Below are positions 14,288 through 21,089 of a stretch of 42,865 bases of DNA, in pieces. The first letter of the stretch is position 1, and each line of letters opens with the position of its first letter. The notes below the pieces were generated by a model. It was not told where the DNA came from and searched no databases. It was given only the letters and a program-made list of their open reading frames with translations. The stretch spans positions 1 through 42,865 of the forward strand of contig RXKB01000038.1 in NCBI GenBank assembly GCA_003963225.1. The letters run 5' to 3'. Origin of the DNA: Candidatus Babelota bacterium. Lineage in GTDB: Bacteria; Babelota; Babeliae; Babelales; Vermiphilaceae. Position numbers and translations under genes: made by a program.

Positions 14288-14315
14288 TACTTTTTGATAA
14301 GATTATTGCTAAAGT

Positions 14316-14324
14316 TGTGGAAAA
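14316..14324 (-). promoter_or_regulatory. DnaA-box-like TTTTCCACA between the divergent promoters
   Basis: TGTGGAAAA on the + strand fits the box TTWTNCACA on the minus strand. A second match lies at 2382-2390 beside promoter B. Single boxes occur by chance, so the only support is that both lie just upstream of related promoters. Confidence 0.3.
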
Positions 14325-14328
14325 GTAC

Positions 14329-14358
14329 TTGATTTACCCCTGTTATGTGTGCTATAAT
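14329..14358 (+). promoter_or_regulatory. Rightward promoter upstream of TerS
   Basis: TTGATT (14329-14334), 18-bp spacer, TATAAT (14353-14358) preceded by TGC (extended -10). It is divergent from promoter A with about 40 bp between their -35 boxes. A hairpin with a T-run at 14391-14440 follows. Confidence 0.75.
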
Positions 14359-14390
14359 TAGAGTAACAAAACCTTAACAATTAGCCTTGA

Positions 14391-14440
14391 GTTATGTGTA
14401 TATTATCATCATTTCGATGGTATTGATATACATAACTTTT
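14391..14440 (+). terminator. Attenuator-like hairpin before TerS
   Basis: GTTATG-TG-TATA (14391-14402) pairs with TATACATAAC (14427-14436), with a two-base bulge and inner pairing CATC/GATG. Four T residues follow. It lies between the first rightward promoter and a second -10 at 14463, so it could limit read-through into the packaging genes. Confidence 0.45.
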
Positions 14441-14459
14441 CTACTGCCTATTTTGGTGA

Positions 14460-14468
14460 TGGTATAAT
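14460..14468 (+). promoter_or_regulatory. Extended -10 directly before the TerS start
   Basis: TGGTATAAT ends 6 bases before the ATG at 14475, so transcription from it would begin about at the ATG itself and give a leaderless mRNA. No Shine-Dalgarno is visible before this ATG. The -35 is poor. Confidence 0.5.
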
Positions 14469-14474
14469 TATGTT

Positions 14475-14849
14475 ATGAATAAAAAGAAACGAAAACCATA
14501 TAAAAGAATAACAGCCGAAACAATAGCTAAACACAAAGCAGCTGTACTTATTGAGGGCAACGGAACTAGAGCCGTTGAATTATTAGAACCTGAATATAGC
14601 TCCCCAAAGGACAGAGCTCATAAGATAGCTAAGAAGGGCAACCATCAAAACATCAATGATTATATTGAAAATAGCCTACAACAGATAGGAGAACATGCCA
14701 TACAACGTGTAAGTGACATGGTCCAAAGTACCGATGAACGTATAGCAACTAAGAATAGCCATTACGTTATAGACCATATAAGGGGTAAAGCTGTACAGCG
14801 TACAGATAACAGGAACTTAAACATTAATATTCAATCGGTACTAGATTAA
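14475..14849 (+). CDS. terS: Terminase small subunit-like protein
   Basis: The 124-residue protein has a basic N-terminus and a helical DNA-binding-like middle. Its C-terminal half (RVSDMVQSTDERIATKNSHYVIDHIRGKAVQR) matches the helical oligomerisation region of phage TerS proteins. TerS selects phage DNA at the pac or cos site and hands it to TerL. TerL lies 1.9 kb downstream, separated by the repeat block and a recombinase, which is unusual. There is no ribosome site, so it may be translated from a leaderless mRNA starting at 14475. Confidence 0.65.
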   Translation: MNKKKRKPYKRITAETIAKHKAAVLIEGNGTRAVELLEPEYSSPKDRAHKIAKKGNHQNINDYIENSLQQIGEHAIQRVSDMVQSTDERIATKNSHYVIDHIRGKAVQRTDNRNLNINIQSVLD

Positions 14850-14851
14850 TC

Positions 14852-14913
14852 TTTACGCTAAGAGCTGTTTTAAGCCCTATTCTTTACGCTAAGGACTATT
14901 TTCTTTACGCTAA
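14852..14913 (+). repeat. TTTACGCTAA repeat cluster 1 (three copies)
   Basis: Exact TTTACGCTAA at 14852-14861, 14883-14892 and 14904-14913. Spacing is 31 and 21 bp; 21 bp is two DNA turns, so proteins would bind on the same face. The context TTAAGCCCTATTC before copy 2 parallels CTAAGCCCTTATTA before copy 4 in the second cluster, so the clusters share ancestry. Confidence 0.9.
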
Positions 14914-15235
14914 CTAACTGCAATGTCGCACAATATACATTATGCGACGTATCCCACCTCTGTTATTTGGTGCATTAAGTGTGACATACACTATATATAG
15001 CCCCCATATGCACTAGTTGTGTTAAGTTTTTTTATTTTTTTTATTTTTTATTTCTTTTATTTGCTTGGGTATCTTTTCAGGTAACAGTGGGGTGGGCCCG
15101 AAAAGGAAGCGGTGCGTCGCCCTATATATGTGAATGATAATGGACCGTTACCCTATGTTCATACTTTTTTGACCAATATATTTTTCCTACTCTTATATTT
15201 TTTTGATTTAAAAAATTAACCTATAAAAAATTTCC

Positions 15236-15251
15236 CAGTAAATTTTTACTG
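15236..15251. promoter_or_regulatory. 16-bp palindrome CAGTAAA-TT-TTTACTG
   Basis: CAGTAAA and TTTACTG form a 7-bp inverted repeat around TT. It is operator-like for a dimeric regulator such as the ribbon-helix-helix protein encoded at 16499. It lies 165 bp before the recombinase start. Confidence 0.5.
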
Positions 15252-15265
15252 TATGAGATACACAG

Positions 15266-15361
15266 AAGCTCTCTATGGGGGTTTTCTTCTATTCACCACT
15301 CCGACTTCGCTGGTACAGCTACGTCGTCGTAGAGAGGCTTAGAATGGCTTTACTCTAAGCC
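15266..15361 (+). promoter_or_regulatory. Competing hairpins in the recombinase leader
   Basis: TAGAGAGGCTT (15330-15340) can pair upstream with AAGCTCTCTA (15266-15275, one bulge). Alternatively GGCTTAGA (15336-15343) can pair downstream with TCTAAGCC (15354-15361). The two folds cannot coexist, as in attenuators. Confidence 0.4.
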
Positions 15362-15368
15362 CTTATTA

Positions 15369-15412
15369 TTTACGCTAACTATTGATTTATTTACGCTAAG
15401 CATTTACGCTAA
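15369..15412 (+). repeat. TTTACGCTAA repeat cluster 2 (three copies)
   Basis: Exact copies at 15369-15378, 15390-15399 and 15403-15412 (spacing 21 and 13 bp). The last copy ends four bases before the recombinase ATG, where a ribosome site would normally be, so a protein bound here could also block expression of that gene. Confidence 0.9.
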
Positions 15413-15416
15413 GAGT

Positions 15417-16316
15417 ATGAAAAAACAATGCGAACATTGCGGAAAAAATTTTAAAGCACAACGAGCAACTGCTAAATATTGTTCAGTAAATTGCCGTGTG
15501 AAAGCCTCCAGCCCCAATAAGTCATATGATCGTGAAAAAAATTTGGCAGCCTTTCAGAAAATGGGCTTGGTAAAAACTGAATGGATTACGACTGGTATTA
15601 AAGATTTTGATGCCTTGACAAAAATTCCGCGAGGTCGTATAACTCAAATTCAAGGACCATATGGTGTTGGTAAAACTACTTTATGTTTGAACATGATAAA
15701 AGGATTGTCGCAACAAAAGCAGAAAGTTTTATATATTGATTCTGAAGCCAGCTTGAACCCTGAGCTTTTGGTGGACCTTGAAATTGATGCAGAATATTTC
15801 ACACTATACAATGAATCTGCTTATTTAGAAGATATTTCGGAAGTTATCCGAGTAGCTGCTAAGTCGGGAGATTATGATTTGGTGATATTTGATTCATTAG
15901 CCATGACAACTACCAAGGCAATTGCTGAGAACGATATAACCGCCAGTAATATAGGGCAAAAGGCTAAATTGACCCATAAATTAATTCAATTAACCCAAAT
16001 GGATTTTAAAAATACTAATACTGCTTTTGTCGTAATAAACCAAGAGCGTGAAGTGATTGGCAGTTACGTGCCTCAAAAGTATACTCCAGGCGGCAGTGCG
16101 GTCCCATATGCTGCTTCACTTATTGTGGCACTTAAAACTATTAAATCTTGGCGCTTTCCTAAGTCACCAAAAGATGGTGTATATTCAGGGCACGAAGTAG
16201 AGGCAACTATAATAAAAAGCAAGGTTAATCAGCCATGGCGTACTGAGAAATTTAAATTATATTACCCTAAACCAGTAGCTATGCCACAGGAGGAAGTAGA
16301 TGCCCCAGCGTTCTAG
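15417..16316 (+). CDS. RecA-family recombinase with N-terminal zinc finger
   Basis: Residues 5-26 form a treble-clef-like finger (Cys5, Cys8, Cys22, Cys26; CEHCGKNF...YCSVNC). From about residue 53 the RecA core follows: Walker A GPYGVGKTT (80-88), catalytic glutamate in YIDSE (Glu110), Walker B LVIFDS (155-160) and the DNA-binding loop region from INQEREVIG to YTPGG (207-226), which aligns with the NQIRMKIG...TTTGG part of RecA. At 299 residues it lacks the RecA C-terminal domain. It would promote strand exchange. It lies between TerS and TerL, just after the repeat block, and lacks a well-spaced ribosome site. Confidence 0.85.
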   Translation: MKKQCEHCGKNFKAQRATAKYCSVNCRVKASSPNKSYDREKNLAAFQKMGLVKTEWITTGIKDFDALTKIPRGRITQIQGPYGVGKTTLCLNMIKGLSQQKQKVLYIDSEASLNPELLVDLEIDAEYFTLYNESAYLEDISEVIRVAAKSGDYDLVIFDSLAMTTTKAIAENDITASNIGQKAKLTHKLIQLTQMDFKNTNTAFVVINQEREVIGSYVPQKYTPGGSAVPYAASLIVALKTIKSWRFPKSPKDGVYSGHEVEATIIKSKVNQPWRTEKFKLYYPKPVAMPQEEVDAPAF

Positions 16317-16518
16317 CACAGATATTGAAATAGGTAAAAGTATTTTAAGACTGCTTAATGATTTTGCGGTGGAGAAAGCTAAGCATTTAAAGAACTCGAA
16401 GCCTAAGCACACTATAGAAAATTCATGTGTACCGTTTCATATAAAAGATACTTTTAGTGGATTTATGATGTGGGTAATCACTCTTGATAAGGATGATGAT
16501 GGGTCGGCCAAAGCCTAA
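16300..16518 (+). CDS. Hypothetical protein, 72 aa
   Basis: A strong CAGGAGGAAGTAG precedes the ATG at 16300, which lies inside the last codons of the recombinase gene (17-bp overlap). The protein is helical with a basic middle and an acidic end (LDKDDDGSAKA). Not recognised. Confidence 0.65.
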   Translation: MPQRSSTDIEIGKSILRLLNDFAVEKAKHLKNSKPKHTIENSCVPFHIKDTFSGFMMWVITLDKDDDGSAKA

Positions 16519-16813
16519 GAAAGTTGGTATCAGGACCACAATATGGATTCCAGGCAAGCATGTAGATTTGTGGAATAAAATAGAGAATAAATCTGGTTTT
16601 GTCCAAATAGCTATGTCAGACGCGGTTGGAGTAATGATGTGGGCTATAATGAAGAAAGGAAATCCCAAAGAACATCACAGGGCAGTCGATGATTTAGATA
16701 TTGATGATGTATTACCAGAATTTAATAAAAAGTTCCCATTAGATGAATTAACACAAAGAAGGCAAAATAAATGGCACAAGCACTCTCCGCGGAATCACGA
16801 CAGTTTGTTATAG
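16499..16813 (+). CDS. CopG/ribbon-helix-helix-like protein
   Basis: With the ATG at 16499 (AAGGA upstream) the product is 104 aa and begins MGRPKPKKVGIRTTIWIPGK, a basic arm and beta strand, then a helix HVDLWNKIENKSGFVQIAM, the order found in ribbon-helix-helix DNA binders. The C-terminal half is acidic then basic. It overlaps TerL by 43 bp. A regulator or packaging helper binding the nearby palindrome or repeats is plausible; the fold assignment is inference. Confidence 0.5.
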   Translation: MGRPKPKKVGIRTTIWIPGKHVDLWNKIENKSGFVQIAMSDAVGVMMWAIMKKGNPKEHHRAVDDLDIDDVLPEFNKKFPLDELTQRRQNKWHKHSPRNHDSLL

Positions 16814-18714
16814 ATCAGATTGATGATTACTACGCTCTAACCGAGCCTGAGCAGATTGCTGGGGCAATTAAAGTTATTGCTAAAGATTTTTATATATATT
16901 GTGAGAGAAATTTGTGTATAAAAGATAAGCTGACTAGCCAGGTTGTACCATTTATATTAAATTGGGCGCAGAAGCGTTTAGTCAACAGGGTCCTAAAAGA
17001 TCTTAAGGCGGGTAAGCCTGTTAGATATATTATTTTGAAAGCTCGTCAGATGGGGCTTAGCACTGTTATAGAGGCCCTTTGTTATTGGTGGACTACAACC
17101 CATAAGTTTATTAATAGTGTTATTATTGCCCATAAAGCTGATGCTTCTAAAAACCTTTATGACATGTTTCGTCGTTATTATGAAAATTCTCATCATACTT
17201 TTCAGCCAGATAGAAAATATAATACCAAGAAGGACCTGGTATTTGATGTTGAAGATAATATAAAATCTCAATACAACGCAGAAGGTAAAAAACCTCCTGG
17301 TCTATCTAGCCAAATAAAAACTATGGTAGCCAAAGAGGGTGCTGGTCGTTCTGACATGATTAACTTTTTCCACGGCTCCGAGGTTGCCTTTTGGGAATCT
17401 GGTGCGGATATTATTGCTTCAGCATTGCAGGCTGTTCCATTAGCACCAAATACTTTTGTATTTCTTGAGTCAACCGCCAATGGTGTTGGTGGATATTTCT
17501 ATACCGAATGGCAGTTGGCTAAAAAGGGTGAATCTAGTTTTCATCCAATATTTTATGCTTGGCATGAACATTCAGAATATGAATTTGAAGGTAGTTGTGA
17601 TGGCGTATATGATGATGAAGAAAAAGAACTATTGGAAATATTTGCTGAGAAAGGTTATAAAAAGGAAAGTTGGGACAGAAAGATATTGTGGCGTCGAGAA
17701 AAGAAGAAAGAGTTCCGTTCAGACCCTAAGAAGTTCTATCAGGAATATCCAAAAGATGATATGGAAGCCTTTTTGGCTAGTGGACGTCCTGTATTTGACA
17801 TTCAACAGCTAGTGAAGATGGAACGAGTTGCCGAAAAAGCTCCAGCTCCAATGTTTGGTCAGGTTGTGCCTAATGATGATATAAGGTCTAAGGATAAGTT
17901 TATATTCCGACAAGTGCCAGTGATTTTCCAAGACCAAGATCCTACGCCGCTTAAAGTTTGGGACCTACCAGAAGATGATGAGAAGTACACTATTGGTATT
18001 GATGTTTCTGAAGGTAAAATAAGAGAAAATGCTGATAAACGAGAGAACGATTATGCGGTAATTGATGTTATGCGTAAGCGTGATTTAAAAACAGTTGCTA
18101 GATGGCGTGGCCATATTGACCCTGATTTGCTTGGTGAAGTCGCATATGCCATTGGTACTTTTTATAACAATGCATTGATTGGCGTTGAGGTAAATAACCA
18201 TGGATTAACCACCGTCCAAAGCTTGCGTAATAAGTTTTATCGTAATCTATATATGCGTGAACAATCAGAAGAATATCAGTTCCAAGAGCGTACTTCACTC
18301 ATGGGCTGGAGGACTGACAGGAAAACCAAGCCTATTATTATAAATAATATGGTGCATGCTATTCGTGAAGGTGATATACTTGATTTAGACGTTGTATTCA
18401 TTCGTGAATGTATGACATACGTCAGAGACGATCAGGGCTATACGGACGCTCAAGAAGGAATGTTTGACGATACTGTAATGGCTAAAGCTATAAACTTAAA
18501 AATGGCTGATTTCGCCTCTATAGACGCGAATTATGCAAAAGAACATATTAACAAACCAATAAAGAGAAACAGAAATGGAACCAGTAGAACAGAACTTGAA
18601 CCAGGCTCCTACAACGGGGCAAACAAGCGGAAAAAAGTCCGCCGACACAATGACACAGTCGCAAGACGTCGATCTGCAAGAGCAGCTCACAGAATCTCGC
18701 GTCGTCCAAACTGA
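16771..18714 (+). CDS. terL: Terminase large subunit
   Basis: The 647-residue packaging motor has a Walker A variant KARQMGLST (90-98), FFHGSEVAFW (199-208) and a Walker B/coupling region VFLESTANG (230-238). The RNase-H-like nuclease follows, with YTIGIDVSEG (Asp411), IGVEVNNHG (Glu473) and MFDDTVMAKA (Asp566/567). It translocates DNA into the prohead and cuts the concatemer. The last about 47 codons, a very basic Arg-rich tail, overlap the portal gene in another frame. Confidence 0.95.
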   Translation: MAQALSAESRQFVIDQIDDYYALTEPEQIAGAIKVIAKDFYIYCERNLCIKDKLTSQVVPFILNWAQKRLVNRVLKDLKAGKPVRYIILKARQMGLSTVIEALCYWWTTTHKFINSVIIAHKADASKNLYDMFRRYYENSHHTFQPDRKYNTKKDLVFDVEDNIKSQYNAEGKKPPGLSSQIKTMVAKEGAGRSDMINFFHGSEVAFWESGADIIASALQAVPLAPNTFVFLESTANGVGGYFYTEWQLAKKGESSFHPIFYAWHEHSEYEFEGSCDGVYDDEEKELLEIFAEKGYKKESWDRKILWRREKKKEFRSDPKKFYQEYPKDDMEAFLASGRPVFDIQQLVKMERVAEKAPAPMFGQVVPNDDIRSKDKFIFRQVPVIFQDQDPTPLKVWDLPEDDEKYTIGIDVSEGKIRENADKRENDYAVIDVMRKRDLKTVARWRGHIDPDLLGEVAYAIGTFYNNALIGVEVNNHGLTTVQSLRNKFYRNLYMREQSEEYQFQERTSLMGWRTDRKTKPIIINNMVHAIREGDILDLDVVFIRECMTYVRDDQGYTDAQEGMFDDTVMAKAINLKMADFASIDANYAKEHINKPIKRNRNGTSRTELEPGSYNGANKRKKVRRHNDTVARRRSARAAHRISRRPN

Positions 18715-20635
18715 ATTGAAACTTAGTGACGCGCTTGATATGTATACAAGCGCAAAGAGCTACGTAGATACTGGTTTGCGGCCTGACTGGGATAATTTTT
18801 TTAAGGTATATAAAGGCAAGAGGGTATATAGAAGTTATCAGGGTATTGCTGACCCTGTTATTCGTGAGTCTCATACTATTATTGAAACCTTAGTAGCTAA
18901 TATTGCTGGAGGTAATCCTAAATTCCATTTTGTGGTTACGAATGAAGAACAATCACGAGAAACTGATGTTTTAAATGGTATGCTAGACTATTATCTAATA
19001 GTCAATCAGATGGGATTAAAAAACCAAGAGTGGGTCCGCGATATGCTCCTTTATGGTACTGGTATATTACACATAACTTGGTCTGAAGGTCGGCCTAAGA
19101 TTGAAAACATCCCAATCCGAGACTTCTTTGTTGACCCAACTTCTACTGGACTTACAAATACTACTAACCCAGCTCGATATGCTGGGTATGAATATTTGGC
19201 GGATAAAGAAGTTCTAAAGCGTGAAATGATTTATGATCCTGATAAGGATGAAATGGTACCTCGTTATATGAATTTGGACAGTATCGGATTTGATAGAGAG
19301 AATAAGTCAGGGGCTGCAGGTGATACCAGTTCTATGGATAAGGTATTCAAGGACCAGTTCAAAGGTTCTACGCTTGGGGACAAGGCTACAGAGCGTCAGA
19401 TACATGTTATCCGTCTTTATGATTTGATGAGTGGCCGCATGGTTGAAATTGGTAATGGCAAAGAATTTATTTATAATAAGCCCACCTGGTGTCAACGAGA
19501 GGAAGAGACTCGAATTATTGATACTGAGACAGAAATCAATGGTGCTCCTGAGATTATCTCAATTGAACAAAAATTAGATGAGATTAAGCCATTCTTGCCT
19601 TTCGCTGCCCTAAGAGACTATATAGATACTAGTCAATTTTATGCTTCTGGTGAGATGGAGTTGCTGATAAATGATGCAGAATTACTTAATGATTATGAAG
19701 CAATGGATGTTGATAATAATGCTTATCAAAATACTCCAATGTATTGGGTTGACCCAGCCTTTGCTGATCTTGCTCCAGAAATTGAGACTATCCCAGGTGC
19801 TGTCTATCCAATTCCTCGCAATGCTATGGGGGCACTTGAACGGCCTATGCTTAGTGGCGATTTGGATAATAAAAAGGAAAGAATTATGCAGCGTATGCGT
19901 CGTGCAACGGCTGCTGATGAGGCTGTGCAGGGAGTTTCTCAAAGTTCTAGTCGAACTACTGCTACCGAGGTTACTACTCAGCTACAACAAGCTCAGGCTC
20001 GATTCAGCACCAAGATAAATAATCTTGAATCAGAAGGTTATGCGCAGCTTGGAAATATAATATTTAAACTTGTACAGATATTTGTTACTAGGAAGACCGC
20101 CATGAGGATTGTCGGTCCAAAAGGTGTTGTATTTAAAGACTATGATCCTTGGGAATATAATGGTGAATATGAGGCAAATGTTGAACTTGAAACAACTATA
20201 CAGCGCAAGAAGATGGAAGTAGGTCTACGCGAGAATCAGTTATTTGAAACTCTAAGTCGTCATGCTCAAATATTTGACCAGGTTGAGCTAGCAAGGTTTG
20301 AAGTGCAAACGATTAATCCAGAAATTACTGATGATAAATTCAACAGTATGCTTGCTGCACCTGCTCCACCAGTTGATGAACCGAGTAAGGAAATCATTAC
20401 ATTCAATTATAAAGATGCTAGTGACTATGTTAAGGCTCAGATTGAAAAGAAATTTGGCTTAGAGCCAGACCCAATGCATGAAGTTGATGCTCAAAAACAC
20501 CTAGTCGATACCGCTGCTGATATGACCAATCGGCTAGATCAAACCACAGATAGCACGGGCGCCCCTCTTGATCTTGGCGGAGGCGGGCTAATGCCTATTG
20601 ACCAACCTGCCGAAACAGAGGAAGCGGTAGCATGA
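18575..20635 (+). CDS. Portal protein
   Basis: The 686-residue protein has the make-up of large podovirus/P22-like portals: an acidic, Gln-rich N-terminus, a body with MLLYGTGILHITW and PIRDFFVDPTS, a long helix region near SSSRTTATEVTTQLQQAQARF, and an acidic C-terminus. It forms the 12-mer vertex for DNA entry. The ATG at 18575 gives a 140-bp overlap with terL; later ATGs (18650, 18738) would cut the overlap but have no better ribosome site. Confidence 0.85.
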   Translation: MEPVEQNLNQAPTTGQTSGKKSADTMTQSQDVDLQEQLTESRVVQTELKLSDALDMYTSAKSYVDTGLRPDWDNFFKVYKGKRVYRSYQGIADPVIRESHTIIETLVANIAGGNPKFHFVVTNEEQSRETDVLNGMLDYYLIVNQMGLKNQEWVRDMLLYGTGILHITWSEGRPKIENIPIRDFFVDPTSTGLTNTTNPARYAGYEYLADKEVLKREMIYDPDKDEMVPRYMNLDSIGFDRENKSGAAGDTSSMDKVFKDQFKGSTLGDKATERQIHVIRLYDLMSGRMVEIGNGKEFIYNKPTWCQREEETRIIDTETEINGAPEIISIEQKLDEIKPFLPFAALRDYIDTSQFYASGEMELLINDAELLNDYEAMDVDNNAYQNTPMYWVDPAFADLAPEIETIPGAVYPIPRNAMGALERPMLSGDLDNKKERIMQRMRRATAADEAVQGVSQSSSRTTATEVTTQLQQAQARFSTKINNLESEGYAQLGNIIFKLVQIFVTRKTAMRIVGPKGVVFKDYDPWEYNGEYEANVELETTIQRKKMEVGLRENQLFETLSRHAQIFDQVELARFEVQTINPEITDDKFNSMLAAPAPPVDEPSKEIITFNYKDASDYVKAQIEKKFGLEPDPMHEVDAQKHLVDTAADMTNRLDQTTDSTGAPLDLGGGGLMPIDQPAETEEAVA

Positions 20636-20886
20636 ACTATGGGGATTTGATTAGCTCTGGTCGTCGAATTAATGATATATCTGACCAGTATGTTATCCTT
20701 GCCCGTGGGGTGGAAGGGTCTGGTTTTTATTTACCATATGATTATATTGAGGTTAGTTACCCATCTGATACTGAAGAAGTTTACACCTCTCGTCTTGGGG
20801 GGCTATCTGGCCCAATTCAAGAAATTATAACAGTTACATATACGGATAATACTAAGGATAATTTATCATCCGTAGAAAGGCAGTAG
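20632..20886 (+). CDS. Hypothetical protein, 84 aa
   Basis: Starts by ATGA overlap with the portal stop. Beta-rich small protein (VILARGVEGSGFYLPYDYIEV) with no motif I can name. Its position between portal and scaffold suggests a minor head component. Confidence 0.65.
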   Translation: MNYGDLISSGRRINDISDQYVILARGVEGSGFYLPYDYIEVSYPSDTEEVYTSRLGGLSGPIQEIITVTYTDNTKDNLSSVERQ

Positions 20887-20888
20887 TT

Positions 20889-21089
20889 ATGAAAGATTTT
20901 TTTAAGAAAATATTTAAACGTCAAAAAGAAGAGCCAGTTTACGAAGAGAAAATTTGGTATCAAACTCTTGACCACAAAGGTTCTTGGCGTGATATGAATA
21001 GATCTACTCGTCCAAGGAGACAAGGTATATATCGTAAAATAACTGAGTTTAAGGGCAGGCGTTCTATTGAAGGGTTCAGTATTGAATAA
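20889..21089 (+). CDS. Small basic protein, 66 aa
   Basis: Lys/Arg-rich 66 aa (MKDFFKKIFKRQKEEPV at the N-terminus; STRPRRQGIYRKI later) with AAAGG before the ATG. It ends by TAATG overlap with the fibre-like gene. Function unknown. Confidence 0.65.
   Translation: MKDFFKKIFKRQKEEPVYEEKIWYQTLDHKGSWRDMNRSTRPRRQGIYRKITEFKGRRSIEGFSIE

Larger units (their letters stand above)
14850..15416. other. 567-bp non-coding block: repeats, hairpins and AT-rich tracts
   Basis: No convincing gene. It holds six TTTACGCTAA repeats in two clusters at its ends, a hairpin GTCGCA/TGCGAC (14925-14948), a T-rich tract (about 15024-15062), a GC-rich island with GGGCCC (15094-15099) flanked by GGTAAC (15080-15085) and GTTACC (15147-15152), a second AT-rich stretch (15160-15235), a palindrome at 15236-15251 and competing hairpins at 15266-15361. 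The candidates are a replication origin, the packaging (pac/cos) site, or both. Confidence 0.7.

Noticed and set aside
14852..15412. CRISPR array
   Set aside because: The repeats are only 10 bp with 3-21 bp or 455 bp between them, no spacer-like units and no cas genes.
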